Source: Dirofilaria immitis
Lineage: Eukaryota; Nematoda; Chromadorea; Rhabditida; Onchocercidae
Assembly (NCBI GenBank): GCA_024305405.1
Contig: JAKNDB010000087.1
Location: forward strand, 9,116,501-9,180,500
DNA length: 64,000 nucleotides
Reading direction: 5' to 3'
Each line of letters begins with the position of its first letter. The first letter of the stretch is position 1. This document shows, piece after piece, positions 1 to 12,181 of the stretch. The notes below the pieces were generated by a model. It searched no databases. It worked only from the letters and a program-made list of their open reading frames with translations, and was not told the origin of the DNA. A program made the position numbers and the translations under genes.

Positions 1-413
1 AGTGAATTAACAGATGGATTGTCAGAATTTGCTCATTTGCAGCAAGTGCTTTCTTTTTTCTGTTCAAACTATTTAATCAGATTATGCAGATCTTTTATAT
101 TCCGAATAGATTTATAGGCCAACTAGCATCATCTGACCCAAACATTTAGCAGATTTGTCATAGCCTGGTAAGATATGTCAGAAATTGTGGCAATGACTTT
201 GATCTCTCTTGAAATGCTTGATGGGAGTATTAAGCTACTGTGGAAAGTACTTTAGAGAGTCATAGGAAAGCGTAAATTGATAAATAAATATGTTTGAGAA
301 ATGAGAATAATTATGACATTTTTAATTTTGCAAAATATTGAACATATTTTAGGAATGAAATTAAAATCGAAGATAATAATTTACAAGATGTTAAATGACA
401 TTGATTTTTATAG
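1..413. other. Probable PDHB intron at window edge
   Basis: Lies upstream of the first recognisable PDHB exon, which is preceded by a TTTTATAG acceptor. I found no segment matching the missing upstream part of PDHB, so this is best read as intron. The remainder of the gene would lie left of the window. Confidence 0.4.
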
Positions 414-1206
414 TGGTTATGTTGGAGAATGAACTGTTATACAGCGAAACATTTCCAATGTCAGATGAGGCATTAAAAATGACTTTATGGTACCTATCGG
501 AAAAGCAAAATTGAGCGGGAAGGCACAGATATAACACTTATCTCATATTCAATCGGTATGGTAGCAACGTTGAAAGCCGCAGAACAGTTAGCTAAAGAAG
601 GTATCAGTGCTGAGGTAAATTATACATTATTTAATTTTCGCTAATTGAATTCTATAAATTCTTATCTGTTTAAATCCAGTCAAAATTGAATTCCATGACG
701 AGTTTACGATTTTTATTTTAACTTGGATAGCTGAGAAGGAGGGAAAATATGAAAAATATGATGGAATTGATTAAAATAATTTGAAAATAAATTTTAGTTT
801 TTTTAAATTATATTTCTTTCAGGTAATTAATCTTCGATCACTTCGTCCATTCGACTTCGAAACCGTCAAGAAATCAGTCATGAAGACTCATCATGTGGTA
901 ACTGTCGATAATGGATGGCCATTTTGCTGCATAGGGTCAGAAATTTGTATGCAGGTTCGCATTTTATATCATAGATTTTACATTGTGAAAATTATTTTCC
1001 ATTTTAAAAATTTAATTTTGGTTTTTGCCTATTAATAATTCTGGGTTTAGCTGAATGAGTCAGATGCGTATGATGCTCTGAATGGTCCTGTATATCGAGT
1101 AACTGGTACTGATGTTCCAATGCCGTTTAGCGAATCCCTCGAAGCTGCAGCGCAGCCTCAACCGGCTGACGTGATAAAAATGGCAAAAAGATCATTGAAA
1201 AAATAA
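414..1206 (+). CDS. pdhb-1: Pyruvate dehydrogenase E1 subunit beta, 3' part
   Basis: Mitochondrial E1-beta pairs with E1-alpha to decarboxylate pyruvate in the pyruvate dehydrogenase complex. Only the C-terminal third is in the window. Exons are 414-614, 823-954 and 1051-1206, with GT/AG borders. Exon 1 carries [16 protein letters not shown], and TDITLISYS followed by [15 protein letters not shown]. Exon 2 carries [18 protein letters not shown] and [11 protein letters not shown], the transketolase C-terminal domain. Exon 3 carries [13 protein letters not shown] and ends KRSLKK-stop. These match animal PDHB in order and spacing. Two frame shifts occur in exon 1, at the A runs 475-479 and 507-510, and each is cured by one extra A. 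Alone this would suggest a pseudogene, but other genes in the window show the same defect, so I favour assembly error. It converges with sec-6. The gene symbol follows the C. elegans name by homology. Confidence 0.88.
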
Positions 1207-2114
1207 GACTGTAGGAAAAAGAAGCTCTGTATGATATAGTGGAATTTTCAGTAGGTGTGATTTGCTGCCTATCTGAATTGTCAAAAATTTGCAAAAATCT
1301 CTAAAATTTTTGTCGACTTTAGTTGTTAAAGTTCGATTTTTTCAAAAATTTGAATTATTGATCATTCAAAGATTTTTCGTGATTTCATTTCGCATTCTTA
1401 CGATGACATTATATTTACTTCTAACATTTACCTCATAATTTTTGTCGTTTCACGCAATGATCCTGTAGCATACTTATTTTAGAAGAAGGAACTGTACATA
1501 TTTCATAAAATCTGCTCAAGCAATATAGTAAAACGGAACATATAATTTGTTACGACTTAAATCCTTTCGATAGTTGCTCAGGTCAGATTTCTTGAGTCGC
1601 TCTAATTATTATAATGTAAGTAAAGATGTACAAATAGGTAAGAGGAGTTAGAATGAAATTATTTCTAGGCAGATAAACTACTCTGATACACTGTAAAATG
1701 GCTCTTCAGTGGCTGATTTGTAACATTCTTCCGGCGGCAATAGTTTAAATATTGAAAAAAAGGTCGCGAAACAATCCCTTTCATAAAATATTCCTGGCGA
1801 ATCACTAATATTTTGCGAATATATATCCTTATCGCTTCTTATCTTGCTTAAAGCAGTTAATCCTATCTATTATGAATCCTATCATGATTTAATTATCTTT
1901 GCTCATAATAATTCCAAGATGGAAGAATATAAACATGACATTTATTGATTATGTAGCAAGAAAATTTGTTATAGTATTTACATTTTAAGAATCAAGATTA
2001 GTTATAATTTACTGGAGAAACATAACATGAATGCAGTATAGCGAAATTAAGAAAGTGGTTTTTTATTCTTTAAATACTGTTAATTATTAAGAATGTTAAT
2101 TTATATGTAGCAAA
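1207..2114. other. Convergent intergenic, PDHB to sec-6
   Basis: About 0.9 kb between the PDHB stop and the sec-6 stop on the other strand. It should hold both 3' UTRs. I see no further coding segment and no repeat of note. Confidence 0.5.
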
Positions 2115-5100
2115 TTATTGATTAGCAATGGATACTTTAACTCGTCGTCGTAATCTTGGAACAACATCTTTGATCACTTGCGCTGTTTTCCGTTCACCTT
2201 TAGCCATTTCAAACAATTGTCTTAATGTCGGATCGATTTCTTTTCTGCCAATCATCTTCATGCAGTCTTCTGTTAACGCTCTAAACAATCATTCGATAAC
2301 ATTAATCAATGCTAATGTTCATTTTAAAATAAACATTGATCAGTGATGATATTCGTTTTTAAATTGGAAGAAAGTGAACAGTAACATACATAGCATATGA
2401 TTTAGAAATGTTGGAAGTTCCATAAATTTCACTAATAAAATAATCAATCGAGAAATTATGAATTTTACTTTTGATAGTTACGGATTCCCGAAAAGTTTCA
2501 GAAGCTTATCAAGTTGAAGATTCATCATGTGCATATATTTTATGCTTCACATTAATGCCATTTCATGAGCATTATTAATGACACTGTTATAGATAGCGAA
2601 TGTTACTTGTTAAATCTTATTTTGGAATAATTTTATAAATGAACAATAACCTAATTCTATTTACTTCAAAAAAGAATTTAAGAAGCCATAATTTATGATG
2701 CGAGATAGTGGTTTTACAAAACTCTTCCATTTGGATATCTTGAATTTTTCTTATCAGAAATAATACTTATAATTGTCATCTTAATTAGAAAATATTGTTA
2801 TAATATCAAAGTAACCGTGATTCGCTGCTGGTTACATCATCGCGAATATCAGTAAGAGCAAAAAGAAATTCTTGCGTCATTTCCGGATATTTACGAAGTA
2901 GCGATGCTATTTCCAACAAAAGCATGCCCTTATCACGCAGCGTAATAAATTCAGCAATTGAATATAACACATTTCTTAAATTTTCCCCTATAATACAAAG
3001 GACATTTCTGCAGATGTTATTTAGAAAAGGAAAAATGGAAATAAATCAATTTTAAGGAAAAAAACTAAAAAGGAATCAGAAAAATTATTTCTCATCGCTT
3101 TATCTCAATAACACTCATTTCACAATATAAATGGCGAAATGCAGACAACAATAAATGATAAAGTTTTTGAGAAATATTGACACAATGTGATAATCAATAT
3201 TTAGGAAGGTATAATCGTGATATGAATTATATTGAATTGAACAATAAGATGGTATCACTCTCTTGCTTTAAAAGAAATCTGGCAAAACCTACCTTATAAT
3301 TAAATTGTGCAAATAATGGGTTAAAAGTTGCATTCAATGCTTCAATATTATTTTGAAGGCATTTTGCAATGGCACAACGTTTTTGGTACTCTGTACAGGT
3401 CAATTTTCTGTAATCAAACAGATCATCATGAAAATTATTTTCTGAAATCTACGAAAAGAGAAAAGATTTGAGTAAGGAAATTCTGGTCAGTTAGTTGTGT
3501 ATGAGAATTTAAGATCAGTGTAAAACTTGACCTGCTTGCAATAATATCCAAGTATTCGGCCACAATTTTGAGTTCGATGTATCGAAGTACTTCAACATGA
3601 ACATCACACCTGAGATGCTTGAAGTCGTTTTCATAATCTTTATTGTTTCACAAATTGTTTCGATAATATTTGAATCTTTCATCCTAAATTTTGCTTATTA
3701 AAATTGTTCAATAGCCATCATTAAATGTTAGTATTGAAAAAACAGCTTTAATTAAATTTATCATTCTAAATTAATACCATTGTTTGCTTAATAATTGATC
3801 GAAGTAATTATAAAGATCGTTAAAAATTTCATCGCAAAGCAGATTAATCCTGTAATGAAAAAGATAAAACGGAATAATATTAAAATTTAGAAGTGGAAAA
3901 TGTTCACAAATGAAATCAAAATTATTGATTATTTCTCGATATATTGGATGTCGAGAAAATACTTGATCATATATCACGTACATCAATAGCAATAAATTGT
4001 AGCTTAACTTTATCTATAAAATAATAGCTCATAATACATTTTTTTTTAATTTAAAAATTGTAGAAAAGGATGATGAACATACACCATTCGAAGCATATCG
4101 TTGTATTGTTCTCGTAGAATTTCAATACGTTCCCATGCTCCTTCCGTTGGTTCTTCATCCTCCAATTTAATCTCATCTTCATTTTCATGATTTAATTGAT
4201 TTTTAGAATTACCATTAAGCTTATCCAAAATATTTTCTGATGATAGCGATGTTATGTTAGCCAATGTTTGTGGTATATCTTTAAAGGTACCTATCGCACC
4301 ATGAATTGCACCTAAAGATTAAAAATTATAAACACAGAAAGATATCACATATTAAATTTTTTTTCTTTTTGCGATTCCATGATCTTTAAGACTAAATTTT
4401 TCCAGCTGAAAATTGTAATATGATTTAGGAGTAATTTTAACAATTTAAAAAAAAATTCATTTCTCTTCTGATTCTATTCTGTGCTAAAAATGACAATCAC
4501 AATATGAATAGAAATGCGACAAAGAGAAAAAAATTCTAACATTAAATCATAAGTTAAAGTACATAATTGAATAACTTAAGTAAATCAATAAAAATATATT
4601 AGTAAAATTTATTAAAAGATTCATTTTTTTCCTTCTAAATAATAGTACCTTGTATTTTGCTATTGAAATACTTTTGTTTTTGTTTATCAGTTGTGTTATC
4701 ATTCGTCAATGATATATGTGAAAAGTTGATGATCCCTTTCGATTTCGAATTCTATGCCAAATCAATGATTCATCACCCATTACATTGATATATTTTTCTA
4801 ATTTTCCCGTTGAATCAGTAAGCATATCCAAATTGTTCGCAATCGTCATCTTCACATTATAATGATGATGATGATGATGATGGTGATGATGGTAATAATG
4901 ATGATGGTAAAGATTATTCTATATAAATAATTAAAAATAATTTAAATGCTGAAAAATCATATTTCAATACCATAATTTTTGTATGTTCCTCGCTGCATTC
5001 TTTCGCATATATTTCTTTATTTTTCAGTTCGATGATAGAATCTGTAAAATGAAAATTATGTATGTTATAGATGCAAAAAGAAAACAAAATAGCATAAAAG

Positions 5101-8100
5101 AAAACAAAAAGTTATACAATTATTTGTTATAATATTTCTAAACTATACAATTATAAATATTTGTACATATTTTCAGTTTAATTACTAATATATTCATATA
5201 TAATGTCTAATTTAAATCAATTTCAAATATTTCAAGTAAACCAGAAAATAAATTCTTTCTTACTTTTCTTTTTTTTTCAATATAATGATTTTTTATGATT
5301 TATATCAGTATATTTGAAGATAATGATTTGTATCGATACCATTTGAATATCATAAATTATATCCCTATCATCCGTCTAAAGTTTTATTATATATTGCGCA
5401 TATAATGTATATGCCTAATTAAGAACTAATGCTCTTTGATTATCATATTTTATACTTATTTTCGAAAGGAGAGGAAGAGAGAGAGAGGAAGAAAAACTTA
5501 CCTTTTAAACGAGGACAAATAAGCCTGATGTATTCATTAAGGCATTCGTTTAAAACATATGGCACAATTTCATCCGAAATTTCACAAGCCAAATTCATCT
5601 GAATGATATTAAATTGTAAAATATAATAATAACAACCTTTATATATATCCTAAATATCTCAAATGACAAATTTCTCATGGACATATTGAAAATATATCTA
5701 TTTTATTTCGCTCATTTCAAAATAACCAGTAATTTGTATGATCAAGTATTGATCAAATATACAGTCTTGAAATCTCGAATACTTTCAATACCTGATCATT
5801 AATAACTGAATAAAGTATATGCGGTAAATGAGTGTAGTAATATCCAAATTCATCCTCTAATATGTTGCTTGACAATTCTTCAGTATTAGCAAACTGGAAA
5901 ATTGAAAATAATCATAAAACATGTTTCGCATTCTATTTTTTCCTACTACTCATAATATTACTATATTCTATTCTCTGTTTCTTAATCTTATTTTACGGTA
6001 TGACCATTAGAATCATTCAGTCATTAAGAAAACAATATGATCATCAGATTCAGTTATTTAGAAAAATTATGACCATCAGAATAATTCGGCAATACTATCA
6101 GCATCGGAATCATTCAGTCATTCAGAAATTTCACGCTTACTGCTGATGAAAGCAGACGTATAAACGTTAATTCATGTATATGTGTTGATTTAACGAAAAA
6201 ACATTGATTATATCCAATGTTGAAAATCATTTCCTCCGATCTAATCGATGCTGATCCAATATCAATGATTAAATAGTCATCATTAATCAATAGATTAAGA
6301 AAATTCAAAATTTATCAATGCTACCTCTTGTGTTACAGCTTTCAAAGCCCATTTTGCTGTTTCCGGTTTTATTATTTCAACCAATCTAAAATAAAATAGG
6401 ATAAATTCTTGCAAAATCAAAAATTAAGGAGAAAAAGTTTTTATAAAAACACACTTATCAAAAAGGCGTATTAGTTCGTTTCGTTTTATCAATGGTTTAT
6501 CTTTGATAAGAGAGATAACATCAATTTCTAGATATGCCATACCGAGCATATGTTCTCCGCTGCAACAATTTCCTATAATTTTATCGTGCTGTTACAAAAT
6601 TTGTATGTTATTTACTTAATTTCCAATTAATTTCTTCATTTCAAATACTGAAATTTCCAATTCTCTCGCTGCCAATTTCTAAATCATCGTATTATTCAAA
6701 TACTAAATACCATATTATTACAGATGTTATATGTCAATTTCTTAATTTCTAATCAATTTTTTCATTTCCAATATTGAAATTCCTTATTTTTTTCTGTCAA
6801 TTTCTAAATGATCGCATTATTTAAATATTAAACACAAAAAAATTGAAACAAATCCACCATTATATCGTTAAAGATATCATTTGCAAAATAATTTGTTTTT
6901 TATTTTTAAATTACAAAAGAAATATAATTGTTGGCATGAAAGTTGACCGAAGCGGAATAATGACATAATAAGTTATATCAGCACTGTTAGGATATAATTT
7001 CAACCTGATAAACTTACGGATACTGTCTGATCCAACTTAAAAGTTGTATCAATTCACGCTTATTTAATTCGCCTTTTGCTAATTCAGAAATCTAAAAAAA
7101 TGATAAAAGTAATTATCAATCAAAAAAACATTTTTCGGATCAAAATAAAATCAAAACTCTTTCAAAATAACTATCCTTTGATTTTGAACATCTGTAAAAC
7201 TTTAAAATTTTCTATTGATTAATTACGTCAAATGATTAGATTAATTTATAAGAATTTAATTACTAAATCATATTCATAATAAAAGAAGTGATCATATTAA
7301 TTAATCTCGTACAACCTACATTAGGAGAACGGTAAAATGATTAGAATTAATGAAAAATTTTGAAATGTTCATATAAGCTTCAATACGAAGTAATGAAAGA
7401 GAAAAAAGATTAAATAAATGCCTTACCTTATTAGCAATTCCGTTATGATAAAATAGAATAAAATTATTATAAAGTTGATGTTCTTTCGGAAAAATACGCA
7501 AAAAATGCTTAGCTGCGTATAAATCATTTACTATATATGATCGGCATATTTCCAAATTTCTATAAACATTTATGGAAAAAGAATTATTAATTTTCATATT
7601 CAATTTATGGGAAATCATAATAATATTGTTATCTTTAGGAAGAAAGATACTTGAGTTATTTTGTATTTCAATTTAATATTTTACTTTCATTAACTTAATT
7701 TCCGGGAAATCTCATGGGAGGGAGTTCTAATTTCATTAAAATTAACTGACATATAAGACGTTATGAAGAAAAGACGATAGAAATATTCAGAAATTTCTTA
7801 AAAAAATGATAAAAGATAAAGAGCAAAAGATAACAAGAAAAAGATATCGAAAATTTTAAATAAAATCTTAAATCTTGCAAAAAGATTACAAAAGATTATT
7901 TGAATTCTGAAGAAATAGACAAACAAAACGATTTTACATTAAAATATCATCACTAATACCTTATTACCCAATTTTGATTTAATTCTCGATCTTCAATTTG
8001 AAATGCTTCCACACGTTGCTGTACGCATTCTTCGATAATTTTAAAGAGTATTTTACTCCAACAATGTGGACGATTTGCAATTTTGAATTTGTTATTCTCG

Positions 8101-11100
8101 TATAATTGATCAATTCTATAAATTATAATAAAAGATAATAGAAGATCAGGAAAAACTAAATTTAATTTTAGGAGCTTACTTTTTATCGATTTCAACAGCT
8201 CTAAGAATCACTTCAAGTTGTTTTTTGGCTTCTGAATTTTTACCACGCATGATATCAATGCCTCGAATGCAATAATACTTTGCTTCATCGATAAATTTGG
8301 CATAATTTTGTTCGATTGATTCATAATATGGTATAAGTAGCTGCAAGACAACGAAATTTCATTTAATTTCACATTCTTACTTCGGTTTATGTACCAAATA
8401 AATAAATAGATAAAGAGAAGAGAGAGTGAAAGAGAGAGAGAAAGAGAGAGAGAAAGAGAGAAAGAAAGTTTTATTGTTGGAGAAAAGCATTATCATTCTT
8501 GAAGAAAAAATTATCACCAGTTATAAAGAGGAAATTTTCTTATCTTTTTTCAACATTTTTTTCTTTATCATTTTTGAGTATTATCTAAGTGCTTGTGTAA
8601 CAGTTTAAAGGTAAATGAAAATTCTAATTATGAATAGCTAAATGAGAATAGAATTTTCATAGCAAAATCTGAAAGATTAATTTGGCAGATGTTTAATAGA
8701 AATCTTTTCAATTTAATTTATTTAAATAATTAATTGACCTCATTGATAGCATCAAATTCTTTGTATGATTCGGCAAAAGCGAGTAAATGATATCGTATAC
8801 TTTCTGCTTTAAATATTCTGAAATATAAATCATAATCAATGATCGATCATTTTTTAGCTATGTCTTATAAATAATTAACATGATTTAATTAGTATTGAGG
8901 AAATATTGAACAAATGGATATGGATCAACGCTCTCGAATGAAGTAGTTGGTTATATTAAATTAAGAAAATATAAATTAGATAAATTAATGATCTAAAAGG
9001 TCAAAAATATTTAAGCTAACTTTTTGATAAATAGATAAATCTCTATCTAATTATCTTAATCATATTTTTAATATTTACTTGCATTTATTGCTTAGAATGT
9101 TATCAAATGTAAACAATAACTATCGTAAAGGCAATAATCCTTCGATTTCGTCTTTTTTAATTTCATAAACAAACTTTTCAATAGCAACAAGAAGATTGCT
9201 ATTGGCGATATGATTATTTGCTTGCTCGAAGATATCTTCTGTTTCCAAAAAATTTTTCAAAATTTTACAAAAATTAGCTTTGCATAGTAGAGCCTCTTGA
9301 AAATATTTCTTCATAGTTAATAATTCTTCGCGATAAGCTGCCATATCATGCTCAATTCTAAAAAGAAATTACAGTAATTTCATCAAAAAAATTTACTTTT
9401 TCAAATTAATTAATGAATTTTATTGCGTATTATTCTATACAAATTGCTAAAATATATCAACTTTTGGAATGGAAGTGAAAAATCCACAAGAATTTTACAA
9501 TTTTCAAGAAAGATATGGAAAACTTGAAGAAGTCATCTTAGACTAATTTTTCGATTAATCAATCTCTCTCTAATTATACAAAATAAATTACCTCAATTCT
9601 TTCACATTACTGTTATTAGCAGCAATATCCAATAAATCCTTTCCAAGTTGATTAGCAAGTGATGCTTGCATACCATTTTTTACCTATAAAATTAATATAT
9701 TATTGATGAACTAAAATGCAATATATGAATTAAAATAGTATGATACCGGATCAATAAGCATCGTCATACAGAAGCGTTTCCAGTTTCGTGGGCGATTCGG
9801 GAAACCTATTAGACCTTTATTCTTCCGTATTTCATTATCAACATCTAGTCTGTAAATAAATGAGAAATTTATAAGAAATTTCCTTTTTTTTCTACCTTTT
9901 TTCTATAATATTTGTCCAAAATTTCCTATTGAATTCCATAAATTTTCATATTCTTTTCTTTTTTCAATTTTCAAAACAAAAATTTCTTTCAGAAATTCAT
10001 TTAAAAACATCGCTGTTTTATTGAAATATTAAAAGTTTATTTTTTAAACTTTACATTAATTTCAGAGTTAACCATTGCTTAAAATAATTTGTTTTCCTTT
10101 TTTGATTGCAAATGTCTTTTAATTCCTCAAAAGGTTGAAGAAATAAAACTTATTTATAACTAAAAAGTTATTGGTTTTACTAAGAATTTTCAAGTTATGT
10201 CATTTTAATTTATTTGCAAATTTCACTAATCAAAAATTTTAATATTTTTCTTATTTGTTATTACATTCTAATTGTATATCTGAAACTTCTAAATATTTCG
10301 ATTTTCAAAAAGCGAAAAAAATGTTAATTTTTCCAAATTTAAAGTTTTTCATTCAAATTTTTGCTCACAATTTTTGGAAGATTTGATGATAACTTTTTCA
10401 GAACATTCATTTTCTCTTTTATTCATCTTTTATGCAAAAAAATTACAAATTAAAAAATTATACTTTTTAATACATATTATAGAAATACGACAAATCTTAG
10501 CTTAGTTCTTTCAAAAAAGATTATTCAGTTAAAAAATTTTTGTATTTTCGTTTTTTTTCAGTCAAATAGAATTTCAAAATTAGGAAAAAGATAAAGAATC
10601 ATTATATCTCATTCCAATTCCTCAAGAAATACATCGAATCAATTAATAGCAATCAACTTACTTTGCATCATATTCAATGATTTTTAAAATTTCTTGTAAC
10701 ATATCATCATTGATATTAACACTTTTATTATCACTATTGATATTACTGGCAAGTGTTAAACGAACTGTGTCAAGAATTTGTGTTGCCATCGATTCGACAT
10801 CATTAAAATTTCCAATGATAAACTGCAAAATTTTTTAGACGAAAAATTTTGCGATTTATTGAAATATTCCAAAAATTCTGCAAAAAATCGACTCCCTGAA
10901 TTAAAATTTCTCGATAGCACTTTGCCCTTCACAAGTTTGTAAAACGTAGAAAATCTCAACAAAATGGCGTAATATTAAGATGAAGTTATTTATTTATGAA
11001 GAAAATTTGAATATTTGAAACATTTAAATGCATTTAAATTCTGCAGGAAATGTTTCAAAATAATTTGCTAAATGATTAGATATTTAAATAAATATAAAGC

Positions 11101-12137
11101 ATTTTAATATCATATGAAGCAATTAATTTCCCAAAATAAAACTTACTCTTCTCTCATCACCTCCGTTATCAATGAGTTCCAATAAATCATCGCGACATTT
11201 TTCATATTTGATAAAACTAAAAACATTGACAGAATGATAAGCTATTAGGAATTCATAAATGAAATGATTAATCAAAATAAATAAAACAAGACAAACAATT
11301 CGACATGATTGAGTATATGATAAATAAATCATGAAATCAAATTTAACCTTAATTATACAAAAATAAATTTTAAGCTTACTTTGGTATCCATAAAATATCG
11401 ATATTATATTTATATTTAATCTAAATTACCAAAATAAATATTTAAATTACCTTATTTTCGCATACTATCATGGAATCGTTTCCTTGTTTTTTTGCTATTA
11501 TTTATTTAAAAATCAAAAATATTTCATTATCATTTTATTTAATTATATGAAAGAAATATTGCAAATAATTAAAAGTTAAAAATTTGCATATTTTGCCGTT
11601 TTTTTCATCAAAAATATTAAATATTAAACTATCAAATATTAAATAATATTTTGAAATATCTTTAATTAACAATTTGACAAAAGAAAAAAATAAAATTTCC
11701 ATTAAAAAAGGAATTGTAAAAAGATAAATTGAAATATTTATTATCAAAATTTAGCATTCATATAAAATAACAGAAAAAAAAGAAAGAAACACAAATATTT
11801 TTCTTAACTTGATGAAAATTATTTCAGTTAATGGAAGAAACTTACTTTTTATAAGCTTTAAATAACTTCCCGTTAAGAATGTACGATTTTATATCAGTAA
11901 CAATACTCGCGGAATCTAAGAGAAGATGTAAGCATAGTCCTAATTTACTTTTCATCCGCATATATTCACTCAAAGTTGGTAATAATTCAGCTATCATATT
12001 CTTATCATTCATCATTTTTGTATTCTGAAAGACGATTTACCAAAAATTTTGGTAAATTTTATTAAAATTGAAGAGGAAAAAAAAGGATGGTTTGAATCAT
12101 TAATTATGCTTCTTACAATCATTGTAAACGCTATAAC

Positions 12138-12181
<44 letters not shown>

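Noticed and set aside
414..1206. Calling PDHB a pseudogene because of two frame shifts
   Set aside because: The same one-base-short pattern in A/T runs occurs in five other clearly conserved genes, so assembly error is the simpler reading, though decay is not excluded.
2128..2346. 72-residue plus-strand ORF
   Set aside because: Antisense to the last sec-6 exon, whose minus-strand frame matches the EXOC3 C-terminus.
2987..3293. Apparent phase break between sec-6 exons 24 and 25
   Set aside because: A donor four bases further on (GTAG|GTTTTG) restores phase and gives NYKVGENLRN.
6559..6572. Apparent phase break between sec-6 exons 14 and 15
   Set aside because: Using the acceptor GTTGCAG at 6560-6561 instead of ATTATAG gives a correct phase.
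9120..9122. In-frame TAG in sec-6 copy B, suggesting a broken gene
   Set aside because: An upstream donor (AA|GTTTGT at 9175) fits the next exon in phase and improves the match to animal Sec6, so the TAG is intronic.
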